Shown here: piece by piece, positions 42,427 through 50,060 of the stretch
How positions within the stretch are numbered: position 1 is the first letter of the stretch
Layout: each line of letters starts with the position of its first letter
Source of the DNA: Candidatus Methanomethylophilaceae archaeon
GTDB taxonomy: Archaea > Thermoplasmatota > Thermoplasmata > Methanomassiliicoccales > Methanomethylophilaceae
Assembly (NCBI GenBank): GCA_017461225.1
Contig: JAFTYV010000001.1
Coordinates: 1 to 55,637 of the forward strand
Length of the DNA: 55,637 nt
Direction of reading: 5' to 3'
Notes under the pieces: model-generated
What the model was told of the DNA's origin: nothing
The model's database searches: none
The model's input: only the letters and a program-made list of their open reading frames with translations
Made by a program: the position numbers and the translations under genes

Positions 42427-42443
42427 ATGGCATATACATCCAA
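42427..42443. promoter_or_regulatory. TTGGAT-N5-ATCCAA operator, cbiD side
   Basis: ATGGCATATACATCCAA: right arm perfect, left arm with two mismatches. It is 28 bases from the first site, so both may control the two divergent cobalamin operons together. Confidence 0.6.
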
Positions 42444-42484
42444 ATGGCGTCCAGCGCAAGCTGTACCACGGGGTTCGGAGAATC

Positions 42485-43630
42485 ATGCCATCTACAAGCG
42501 GAGACAACGCACATCTTGAGAACGCACAGGGGCTCAGGAGGGGCCACACCACGGGGACGTGCGCGGCGGCGGCATCCAAGGCCGCGGCATTGGCGCTCAT
42601 CACCGGTGAGCCGCAGACGCATGTCAGCATCCGCACCCCCAGGGGGATCGTCCTGGACCTCCCCGTGGAGGACATGTCGACAATGGAAGATGTGTCCAGA
42701 TGCGCCGTCAGGAAGGACGGCGGGGACGACGCGGACGTCACCCACGGCTCCCTCGTGTACGCCGAGGTACGCAGGACGGACTCCGGCGTGACCATAGACG
42801 GCGGGACCGGCGTGGGCAGGGTCACCAGGAAGGGCCTGGACCAGCCCGTCGGCAACGCGGCGATAAACAGCGTCCCCCGCAGCATGATCAGGGAGGCCCT
42901 GGAGGACGTCATGGAGTGCACCGGTTACAGGGGCGGACTGGACGTCGTCGTCAGCATCCCCGACGGGGTCGACCTGGCGTCCAGGACGTTCAACCCGCGT
43001 CTGGGCATAGTGGGCGGCATATCCGTGCTGGGCACCAGCGGGATAGTGGAGCCGATGAGCGAGACCGCCCTCGTGAAGACCATCCACACGGAGATGAACA
43101 TGCGCGCCGCGGAGGGGGACAGGATCCTCGTGGTCGTCCCCGGCAACTACGGCAAGGAGTTCGTGGACGGGCTCCCCGGGATAGACCCGGAGTCCCCTGT
43201 GAAGTGCAGCAACTTCGTGGGGGAGATGCTGGACCACGCCTGCGAACTGGGGACCGACATCCTCCTCGTGTCCAACATGGGGAAGATGGTCAAGCTGGCG
43301 GGGGGCATCATGAACACCCACTCCCGCAACGGCGACTGCAGGATGGAGATCGTCGCATCGAACCTCGCCATGGTCGGAGGGGACATCGGAGCCGTCAGGG
43401 AGGTCATGGGATGCGTGTCCACGGACGACGCCCTCGACGTGGTCGCGGGGACCGGCCTCATGGGGGAGCTGTGCTCCCTCCTGATGGAGAAGATCGAGTA
43501 CAGCATGAACCACCGCACAGGTGGGAGGATCAGGACGGGGGCCGTGATGTTCTCCAGCACGTACGGCCTGCTCGGCAAGACGTCCCTCGCGGACGAGCTG
43601 CTGGAGGAGTTTCTGGAGGTATCACAGTGA
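42485..43630 (+). CDS. cbiD: Cobalt-precorrin-5B C1-methyltransferase (CbiD)
   Basis: A 381-residue protein. The hallmark GHTTGTCAAAASKAA is at 20-34, followed by RTPRGIVLDLPV, KDGGDDADVTHG and GGTGVGRVTRKGL, all CbiD-specific. It methylates C-1 in the anaerobic pathway. The start at 42485 was chosen; the frame is open for another 435 bases upstream but that part crosses the operators and cbiL. The stop overlaps the GTG of cbiG. First gene of the rightward operon. Confidence 0.94.
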   Translation: MPSTSGDNAHLENAQGLRRGHTTGTCAAAASKAAALALITGEPQTHVSIRTPRGIVLDLPVEDMSTMEDVSRCAVRKDGGDDADVTHGSLVYAEVRRTDSGVTIDGGTGVGRVTRKGLDQPVGNAAINSVPRSMIREALEDVMECTGYRGGLDVVVSIPDGVDLASRTFNPRLGIVGGISVLGTSGIVEPMSETALVKTIHTEMNMRAAEGDRILVVVPGNYGKEFVDGLPGIDPESPVKCSNFVGEMLDHACELGTDILLVSNMGKMVKLAGGIMNTHSRNGDCRMEIVASNLAMVGGDIGAVREVMGCVSTDDALDVVAGTGLMGELCSLLMEKIEYSMNHRTGGRIRTGAVMFSSTYGLLGKTSLADELLEEFLEVSQ

Positions 43631-44652
43631 AGATCAACGTAGTGGCTTTCTCGACGAACGGATGCAGGACGGCAATAAGGCTCAAGGAGGCCCTCAAGGA
43701 GGACGATGTGAGGCTGTTCAGCAAGACCTCCTCGGACAACCTCGGCCTCGAGAAGATCGAGGGCAGGACGTCCGACTGGACCCGCAGGTCCTTCGAGGAG
43801 TGCGACGCCCTCGTCTACATCGGCGCCATAGGCATCGCGGTCCGCTACATCGCCCCGCACATCAGACGCAAGGATGTGGACCCCGCCGTGGTGTGCATGG
43901 ACGAGCACGGGAAGTACACCATACCCATCCTCTCCGGCCACATCGGAGGGGGCAACAAGCTGGCGAAGACCATCGCCGGACGCATGGGCTCGGAACCGGT
44001 GATCACGACCGCCACCGACATCAACGGCAAGTTCTCAGTCGACACGTTCGCCACGGAGAACCACATGAGGATCATGGGGCTGAAGATAGCCAAGGACGTC
44101 GCCGCCAGGGTCCTGGACGGCAGGTTCGTCGGGTTCTGCAGCGACACCGAGATCGAGGGGGAGCTCCCCGCCGGACTGACACCCGCCGAATCGGGGGAGT
44201 TCGGGGTGTGCGTCACCCACGACGCATCGTACGAACCCTTCGACACCACGCTCCGCCTGGTGCCCATGGACATCGTCCTGGGGATAGGGTGCAGGAAGGG
44301 TGCGGACCCCATAAGGATGCAGAACTTCGTGAACAGGGTCCTGGCCGAGGAGGGCATCTCCCCCGAGAGGGTCTCCGTCATCTCCAGCATAGACCTGAAG
44401 AGGAACGAGGTCGCGATCCTGGAGCTGTCCCGCAAGATGCGCACACCCGTCCGCTTCCACACCTCGGAGGACCTGATGTCCCTCGAGGGCGAGTTCACCA
44501 GGTCGGAGTTCGTGCACAGCGTCACCGCGGTCGACTGCGTGTGCGAGCGCTCCGCCGTCATCGAGGGCGGGGGCGAGCTGATCAGGCGCAAGACCGTGGA
44601 CAGCGGGATGACGCTCGCGATCGCCAGGGTGCCCATGTACTCGAGGTTCTGA
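43627..44652 (+). CDS. cbiG: Cobalt-precorrin-5A hydrolase (CbiG)
   Basis: A 341-residue enzyme that opens the delta-lactone of cobalt-precorrin-5A and releases acetaldehyde. It carries both family parts: the N-terminal domain (YIGAIGIAVRYIAPHI, then DEHGKYTIPILSGHIGGGN) and the C-terminal domain (VLGIGCRKGADPIRM, later ISSIDLKRNEVAI). The start is GTG at 43627 in a GTGA overlap with the cbiD stop. Confidence 0.94.
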   Translation: MKINVVAFSTNGCRTAIRLKEALKEDDVRLFSKTSSDNLGLEKIEGRTSDWTRRSFEECDALVYIGAIGIAVRYIAPHIRRKDVDPAVVCMDEHGKYTIPILSGHIGGGNKLAKTIAGRMGSEPVITTATDINGKFSVDTFATENHMRIMGLKIAKDVAARVLDGRFVGFCSDTEIEGELPAGLTPAESGEFGVCVTHDASYEPFDTTLRLVPMDIVLGIGCRKGADPIRMQNFVNRVLAEEGISPERVSVISSIDLKRNEVAILELSRKMRTPVRFHTSEDLMSLEGEFTRSEFVHSVTAVDCVCERSAVIEGGGELIRRKTVDSGMTLAIARVPMYSRF

Positions 44653-44653
44653 C

Positions 44654-46654
44654 ATGACGCGCGTGCTGGTGTTCTCAGGGACCGCCGAGGGCAGGTCGAT
44701 CTCCAACATGCTCCACACCGGCGGGGTGGACGTGTGCGTAAGGGTCGCCACCGAGTACGGTGCCGCGACCGGGGGCTACGCCGAGGGCCTGGTCCCGGAG
44801 ATCGGGAGCTGCGGTGGCGTGGAGGGGATCTGCGAGAAGATCGTGAGGGAGTCGATCGGCATCGTCGTCGACGCCACCCACCCCTACGCCACGAAGGTGT
44901 CGTCCCACATCCGCGAGGCCTGCTCCATCACCGGGGCGGAGTGCATCCGCATAACCAGGGACGGGAGGGAACCCGTCGGAGACGACGTGGTCGTCGTCGG
45001 CAGCGTCGCCGAGGCCGTGGAGTACCTGAAGGGGACCACGGGCAGGGTGCTCGCAGCCACCGGATCCAACGACATAGACCTGTACACATCCATACCCGAC
45101 TACAGGGAGAGGGTCGTGGCACGCGTCCTCTCCATCCCGTCCTCCGTGCTCAGGTGCGCCGAGTACGGTTTCGAGGGCAGGAACCTCATCTGCGGCCAGG
45201 GACCGTTCTCCGAGGAGGCGAACTACGCCACCCTCAGGGACATCGGCGCCAGGTACCTCGTCACGAAGGACTCCGGCACCGTCGGCGGCTTCGACGACAA
45301 GGTCCGCGCCGCACGCAGGGCGGGGGCCACCGTGGTCCTCGTCAGGAGGCCCGAGGACCCCGGGATCACGTACGACGAGGCGGTGGCGGTCCTCTGCGGA
45401 AGGTTCGGCATCGAACCGCCCGCATCACCCGTGGAGACCGGGGCGGCCCGCAGGTCCGTGACGGTCGTGGGCATCGGCGTCGGAAGGGACGGCATGACCG
45501 TCAGGGCATCCAGGAGGGTCGCGGGATGCGACCTCCTGATCGGCGCCCCGCGCATGCTCGAATCCGTCGAGGTCGGCGGCAGGGCCACACTGGACGAGTA
45601 CCGTGCGGAGGAGGTCGTGTCCTTCCTGGACTCCCATCCCGAATACGTGTCCGCCGCGGTCCTGATGTCCGGGGACGTCGGGTTCTACAGCGGTGCGAAG
45701 AGACTCCTGGAGAGGATCGACCGCGACAGGTACGACGTGCACGTGGAGTGCGGGATCTCGTCCGTGGTCCACCTGTGCTCGAAGCTCGAGACCTCGTGGC
45801 AGGATGCGCACCTGGTCAGCGCCCACGGCAAGGACTGCAACCTGGTCGGTGCATGCCGCACCCATCCCAAGGTGTTCTCGCTCATGACCGGCGACGAGTC
45901 CGTCCGCTCCATGTGCAGGTCGTTCATCGACCACGGACTCGGGGACGTCACCGTCTCCGTCGGATGCGACCTGGGCTACCCCGAGGAGAGGATCCACACC
46001 GGATCCCCGGAGGAGATCCTGGGGATGCCGTCCTTCGGACCCCTGTGCGTGTCGCTGATCACCAACCCTTCGCCCGACACCAGGTGCCCCCTGGGGATAC
46101 CCGACGAGGAGTTCATCCGCGGGGACGCGCCCATGACCAAGAGCGAGGTCAGGACCCTGTCCGTGGCGAAGCTCAAGCTGTCACCGGACTCCGTCGTGTA
46201 CGACGTGGGTGCCGGCACCGGATCCGTGTCTGTCGAGATGGCCCTCGCGGTCCCCCTCGGGACCGTGTACGCGGTGGAGAGGGAGGACGTCGCCGCCGAC
46301 CTCATCGAGGAGAACAAGAGGAAATTCGGAACCCCCAACGTCACCGTGGTCCGCGGCCTCGCACCCGAGGCCATGGCCGACCTGCCCGCACCGACCCATG
46401 CGTTCATAGGCGGGTCCGCGGGGAACCTGAGACAGATCGTCGAGTGCATCCTCGCCAAGAACCCGGATGCGAGGATCGTGATCAACTCGGTCACCATGGA
46501 GACCATGGCGGAGACCGCCAGGGTCATCTCCGAACTGGGACTCGTCGAGGAGGAGATTTCCTGCATCAACGTGTCCAAGTCCAGGAAACTCGGAGGCTAC
46601 CACCTGATGACCGCACAGAACCCCGTCTACATCGCGGTGGTGAGGGGCAGATGA
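44654..46654 (+). CDS. Triple fusion CbiJ-CbiE-CbiT (cobalt-precorrin-6A reductase and C5/C15-methyltransferase)
   Basis: A 666-residue protein doing three consecutive steps. Residues 1 to about 255 are CbiJ (VFSGTAEGRSIS at the N-terminus, VVDATHPYATKVS, LAATGSNDID, TKDSGTVGGFDDK), an NAD(P)H-dependent reductase of cobalt-precorrin-6A. Residues about 268-470 are CbiE (VGIGVGRDGMTVRA, LIGAPRML, SGDVGFYSGAK), a C-5 methyltransferase. Residues about 485-666 are CbiT (DVGAGTGSVSVEMA, FIGGSAGNLRQI), which methylates C-15 and decarboxylates the C-12 acetate. CbiE-CbiT fusions (CobL type) are common; the added CbiJ at the front is less usual. The stop overlaps the cbiA start. Confidence 0.93.
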   Translation: MTRVLVFSGTAEGRSISNMLHTGGVDVCVRVATEYGAATGGYAEGLVPEIGSCGGVEGICEKIVRESIGIVVDATHPYATKVSSHIREACSITGAECIRITRDGREPVGDDVVVVGSVAEAVEYLKGTTGRVLAATGSNDIDLYTSIPDYRERVVARVLSIPSSVLRCAEYGFEGRNLICGQGPFSEEANYATLRDIGARYLVTKDSGTVGGFDDKVRAARRAGATVVLVRRPEDPGITYDEAVAVLCGRFGIEPPASPVETGAARRSVTVVGIGVGRDGMTVRASRRVAGCDLLIGAPRMLESVEVGGRATLDEYRAEEVVSFLDSHPEYVSAAVLMSGDVGFYSGAKRLLERIDRDRYDVHVECGISSVVHLCSKLETSWQDAHLVSAHGKDCNLVGACRTHPKVFSLMTGDESVRSMCRSFIDHGLGDVTVSVGCDLGYPEERIHTGSPEEILGMPSFGPLCVSLITNPSPDTRCPLGIPDEEFIRGDAPMTKSEVRTLSVAKLKLSPDSVVYDVGAGTGSVSVEMALAVPLGTVYAVEREDVAADLIEENKRKFGTPNVTVVRGLAPEAMADLPAPTHAFIGGSAGNLRQIVECILAKNPDARIVINSVTMETMAETARVISELGLVEEEISCINVSKSRKLGGYHLMTAQNPVYIAVVRGR

Positions 46655-48012
46655 CCCTCCCACGCGTACTGATAACCGCACCGTCCAGCGGAAGCGGCAA
46701 GACGCTCGTCACATGCGGGATCCTGCAGGCGCTGGTCAACCGCGGGCTGAGGGTGGCATCGTTCAAGTGCGGTCCGGACTACATCGACCCCATGTTCCAC
46801 AGCAGGGTCATAGGCACCAGGTCCAAGAACCTGGACCCGTACTTCGTGGACGACCCCACCCTGAGGTACCTCTTCTCGAGGACCGCGGAGGAGTGCGACA
46901 TCTCCGTCATCGAGGGTGTCATGGGGTTCTACGACGGCATAAGGGTGGACTCCGACGAGGCGAGCTCCTGTCAGGTCTCGCTGAAGCTGGACACCCCCGC
47001 CGTCCTGATAATCAACGGGCGCGGCACCAGCATATCGGCGCTAGCCGTGCTCAAGGGCTTCCTGGAGTTCAGGGAGAACAACATCAGAGGGGTCATCTTC
47101 AACCGCATGTCCAAGAAGGTCTTCGACACCCTGAGGCCCGCCGTTGAGGCCATGGGCGTGAGGGCCCTCGGGTACGTCCCCAACGTGGGGGACCTGGTCC
47201 TCGAGAGCAGGCACCTCGGACTGGTCATGCCCTCGGAGATCGAGGAGCTGAGGGAGAAGCTGAACTCGCTGGCCGAGGTCCTCGAGGGGACCTTGGACAT
47301 CGACGCCCTCATCGAACTGGCCGGCGACGTCCCGGACCTGGAGTACACGGCACCCGAGGTGCCGAGGATCGACGGTCCCGTGAGGATCGGACTGGCGGTG
47401 GACGAGACGTTCTGCTTCACATACGAGGACAACATCGAGCTCCTGAGGAGGTGCGGGGCGGAGATCGTCGAGTTCTCGCCCATGCACGACGCGGAGCTCC
47501 CGGACGTGGACGGGATCATCCTCTCGGGAGGGTACCCGGAGCTCCACGCCGCCGAGCTGTGCGCCAACCGCGGCATGATGGACGACATCAGGAGGCGCAT
47601 CGCCGACAGGATGCCCTGCATAGCCGAGTGCGGGGGGTTCATGTACCTCCACGAGACGATGGTCGACGCCGAGGGTGCCGAGCACCGCATGTGCGGCGTC
47701 ATCCCCGGGAGGGTCGCCAACACCGGGAAGCTCGCACGCTTCGGGTACGTGACACTCACACCCTGCCACAACGGCATGGTCCCCAAGGGGACGTCCGTCC
47801 GCGGACACGAGTTCCACTACTGGGACAGCGACAACTGCGGGGACAGCTGGTCCGCGCTGAAGACCAACGGCACGGAGTACCTCTGCATGCACGACACCGG
47901 CCTGCTGATGGCGGGCTACCCGCACCTGTACTACTACTCCAACCCCGAGGTCCCGTACAGGTTCCTCGAGAGGTGCAGGACGTACCGCGGGGAGAGGTCG
48001 GGGACACAGTAA
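46651..48012 (+). CDS. cbiA: Cobyrinate a,c-diamide synthase (CbiA; CfbB-like alternative)
   Basis: A 453-residue ATP- and glutamine-dependent amidase. The N-terminal half is a P-loop synthetase domain (SSGSGKT at 12-18, SFKCGPDYIDPMFH). The C-terminal half is a class I-like glutamine amidotransferase with ILSGGYPELH and the nucleophile Cys327 in IAECGGFMYL. It amidates the a and c acetates of cobyrinate. CfbB, which does the same to Ni-sirohydrochlorin in F430 synthesis, is homologous and hard to separate by eye; the position at the end of a cobalamin operon favours CbiA, and one enzyme might serve both. Confidence 0.9.
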   Translation: MTLPRVLITAPSSGSGKTLVTCGILQALVNRGLRVASFKCGPDYIDPMFHSRVIGTRSKNLDPYFVDDPTLRYLFSRTAEECDISVIEGVMGFYDGIRVDSDEASSCQVSLKLDTPAVLIINGRGTSISALAVLKGFLEFRENNIRGVIFNRMSKKVFDTLRPAVEAMGVRALGYVPNVGDLVLESRHLGLVMPSEIEELREKLNSLAEVLEGTLDIDALIELAGDVPDLEYTAPEVPRIDGPVRIGLAVDETFCFTYEDNIELLRRCGAEIVEFSPMHDAELPDVDGIILSGGYPELHAAELCANRGMMDDIRRRIADRMPCIAECGGFMYLHETMVDAEGAEHRMCGVIPGRVANTGKLARFGYVTLTPCHNGMVPKGTSVRGHEFHYWDSDNCGDSWSALKTNGTEYLCMHDTGLLMAGYPHLYYYSNPEVPYRFLERCRTYRGERSGTQ

Positions 48013-48039
48013 AAATACGATACGCCCGATGGGGTGCGC

Positions 48040-48411
48040 ATGGCGAAGGCTTCGTGTCCTCTGCTCGTGATGGTACTCGCGGTGCTATACCTGGTCTCAG
48101 GCGTGATCGTCCTGGCCGCATCCCTGCTCACCGTGCTCGGGATCTCCCTCCTGGGGGACCCGGTCGCGGGAGGAGTCGTGGGCGGTGCCGGGGTGCTCGT
48201 CGCACTGATCTCGATCGTGGTCGGCATCGGGTTCCTGAAGGGGTGGAGCGTGATGTGGTACCTGGGGGTCATCTTCACGGTGATATCGCTCCTGGGTTCC
48301 GTCGTGACGATAATCACCGGGAACGTCGTGTCCGTCGTGGGCGTGCTGTTCCAGATCGTCGTCCTGTACTACCTGTTCAGGGACAACGTGAAACGCTACT
48401 TCCTCGGATGA
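48040..48411 (+). CDS. Small hydrophobic membrane protein
   Basis: A 123-residue protein, almost wholly hydrophobic, with about four helices and a charged C-terminus (RDNVKRYFLG). No family is recognised; the pattern resembles many small DUF membrane proteins. It follows cbiA by 27 bases in the same direction and could be co-transcribed. The start at ATG 48040 was chosen over a GTG six bases earlier. Confidence 0.6.
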   Translation: MAKASCPLLVMVLAVLYLVSGVIVLAASLLTVLGISLLGDPVAGGVVGGAGVLVALISIVVGIGFLKGWSVMWYLGVIFTVISLLGSVVTIITGNVVSVVGVLFQIVVLYYLFRDNVKRYFLG

Positions 48412-48441
48412 GGGGGCGACCCCCATCCGGTTTCCTTTTTC

Positions 48442-48849
48442 TCAGATCCTGAACTCGGCTCCGGTCTCGATGGCGTGGATGATGTTGCCGTCGTCGTCCC
48501 TGAACGACGTGTACGTCCCGAACGGTCCGCGACGGGGCTCCATCGTGAAGACCACGCCCTCGTCGATGAGGCGGCGGCGCGTGTTGTACGGGTTGTCCAC
48601 ACCGAGGTACAGGCCGGTGTCCACACCCACGGTCTCGGACCTGCCCAGGATGATGTTGCAGGTGCCCCTCCTCAGGTACGCCCTGTCACCGTCCTCGTGG
48701 AGGACCTCCATGCCGAGAAGGTCCCTGTAGAACGGGACGGCGCGCCCGACGTCCCTGACCGGCACCGTGCAGACGCCGATGCTCTCCGGCAGACCCTCTG
48801 TCGTGTACTCGAAGAAACCCCCGTGCGGATCACCCAATGGCATGCCCAC
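48442..48849 (-). CDS. VOC/glyoxalase-family protein
   Basis: A 135-residue single-domain protein with beta-alpha-beta-beta-beta repeats: IGVCTVPVRDVGRAVPFYRDLLGMEVL in the first half and a second with YTSFRDDDGNIIHAIE. Members bind a divalent metal and catalyse varied reactions (isomerase, dioxygenase, resistance), so the substrate is open. The start is uncertain between 48849 and 48843. It is on the opposite strand to its neighbours. Confidence 0.85.
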   Translation of the reverse strand: MGMPLGDPHGGFFEYTTEGLPESIGVCTVPVRDVGRAVPFYRDLLGMEVLHEDGDRAYLRRGTCNIILGRSETVGVDTGLYLGVDNPYNTRRRLIDEGVVFTMEPRRGPFGTYTSFRDDDGNIIHAIETGAEFRI

Positions 48850-48946
48850 CGGATGGATGGGGGACTATTTGAACCATCCACAGGAGGGACCGGACACCTG
48901 GATTCCAGAAAGTATTATATACTTCCCCGATATACAGAGGATTGTT

Positions 48947-49019
48947 GCCCTGGTAGTGTAGCGGCCTATCATGAAGCCCTGTCGAGGCTTCGACTCGGAT
49001 TCGAATTCCGACCAGGGCG
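48947..49019 (+). tRNA. tRNA-Asp (anticodon GTC)
   Basis: A 73-nt cloverleaf. Acceptor arms are GCCCTGG (48947-48953) and CCAGGGC (49012-49018) with discriminator G; the D-arm contains GTGTAGCGGCCTATCAT. The anticodon stem AAGCC/GGCTT encloses CTGTCGA with GTC at 48981-48983, and the T-loop is TTCGAAT. CCA is not encoded. It resembles known archaeal tRNA-Asp closely. Confidence 0.93.
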
Positions 49020-49178
49020 CTTTTCTTCTTCATCTCGTCGATTCCCATCACTCCGTTCTCGTTCCGGCGTTCTCCCATGTGAATGGTTCCCCTGCGGTTC
49101 CGCGTGATGCACGGGTCCCCCTCGCGTCCCGGCCGCCTTATCGGGAAGGTTTTTCTATGACCCGCCGATAACACGGTC

Positions 49179-49526
49179 ATGCGCTGGTTGCTCCGCAGCA
49201 AGATACACAGGGCCACCGTCACCGAGACCCGCCTGGACTACGAGGGAAGCATCACCATAGATGAGGAACTCGTGGAGAGGTCGGGGATGTGGGTCGGCGA
49301 GAAGGTCACGATAGCTGACGTGGACAACGGCAACCGCTTCGAGACGTACATCCTCCCGGGTGAGCGCGGATCCGGCATCATCGCGATCAACGGCGCCGCG
49401 GCACACCTGTGCGGCGAGGGCGACAAGGTCATCATCATGGGCTACGAGCTCACCGATGAACCCATCGAGGCGAAGGTCCTTCTGGTGGGTCCCGACAACG
49501 GGATCGTCAGGGAGCTGGTCTACTGA
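49179..49526 (+). CDS. panD: Aspartate 1-decarboxylase, pyruvoyl type (PanD)
   Basis: A 115-residue protein matching bacterial PanD from end to end: KIHRATVTETRLDYEGSITI near the start, NGNRFETYILPGERGSG, and INGAAAHLCGEGDKVII. The precursor should self-cleave between Gly23 and Ser24 (in YEGSITID), turning Ser24 into the pyruvoyl group; Lys8 and the catalytic-site Tyr region are present. It makes beta-alanine for pantothenate and CoA. Pyruvoyl PanD is mainly bacterial; many archaea use a PLP-dependent aspartate decarboxylase instead, so this gene may have been acquired by transfer. It overlaps the RNase HI gene. Confidence 0.94.
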   Translation: MRWLLRSKIHRATVTETRLDYEGSITIDEELVERSGMWVGEKVTIADVDNGNRFETYILPGERGSGIIAINGAAAHLCGEGDKVIIMGYELTDEPIEAKVLLVGPDNGIVRELVY

Positions 49527-49924
49527 GGTACACCGTCTACTCCGACGGCGGGTCCAGGGGGAACCCCGGGAAGTCCGCCTACGCCATCGTCGTCACATCC
49601 GGCGGCAGGGTGGTACACGAGCACTCCGAGTTCCTGGGGGTGCACACCAACAACTACGCCGAGTACCGCGGCCTTATCGCCGGGATCTCCAAGGTCCTGG
49701 AGCTCGGCGGCACCGAGGCGGAGTTCGTCATGGACTCCCAGCTGGTCATCAGGCAGATGACGGGGCAGTACAGGGTGAAATCCCCCGACATGCGCGTGCT
49801 GTACGAGGACGCGGTCGCCCTGTCCTCCATGATCCCGAAGGTGTCGTTCAGGCACGTCAGGAGGTCCGAGGAGTTCATCCCGCGTGCGGACGCCCTCCTG
49901 AACGCGGAGATGGACCGCAACTGA
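49523..49924 (+). CDS. Ribonuclease HI with apparent CTG start
   Basis: A 133-residue RNase HI-type protein. Catalytic acids are visible: Asp in VYSDGGSRGNPGKSA (residue 8), Glu in NNYAEYRGLIAG, Asp in FVMDSQLVIRQMTG, and a last Asp in IPRADALL. The first ATG in frame (or GTG at 49607) would begin after the SDGG motif and destroy the active site. Tracing back from SDGG to the in-frame stop at 49457, no ATG, GTG or TTG occurs. The codon in the right place is CTG at 49523, which overlaps the panD stop as CTGA, like the ATGA/GTGA couplings elsewhere. The enzyme cuts RNA in RNA-DNA hybrids. Confidence 0.82.
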   Translation: MRYTVYSDGGSRGNPGKSAYAIVVTSGGRVVHEHSEFLGVHTNNYAEYRGLIAGISKVLELGGTEAEFVMDSQLVIRQMTGQYRVKSPDMRVLYEDAVALSSMIPKVSFRHVRRSEEFIPRADALLNAEMDRN

Positions 49925-50011
49925 GCGTCACTGGAGGTTCACGGACGCACGTTCCGAACCACCGTTAAACGACACACAACAATTATTATCTGCGACCCAT
50001 TAGGAACATCC

Positions 50012-50030
50012 ACCACGGGTTCCCCGTGGT
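50012..50030. promoter_or_regulatory. Inverted repeat next to a TATA box
   Basis: ACCACGGG / CCCGTGGT with a 3-nt loop, directly followed by TATAAAAC (50031-50038). Transcription would start near the ATG at 50061, giving a very short or no leader. An operator is plausible. Confidence 0.45.
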
Positions 50031-50060
50031 TATAAAACACCCCGTGTGGGGGATCACATC

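Noticed and set aside
42385-42484. A cobalamin riboswitch between cbiL and cbiD
   Set aside because: The gap is only 100 bases, holds two operators, and shows no B12-box-like sequence; cobalamin riboswitches are also not expected in archaea.
46651-48012. Naming this gene CfbB (F430 synthesis) outright
   Set aside because: CbiA and CfbB are hard to separate by eye, and the operon consists of cobalamin genes; CbiA is the safer name.
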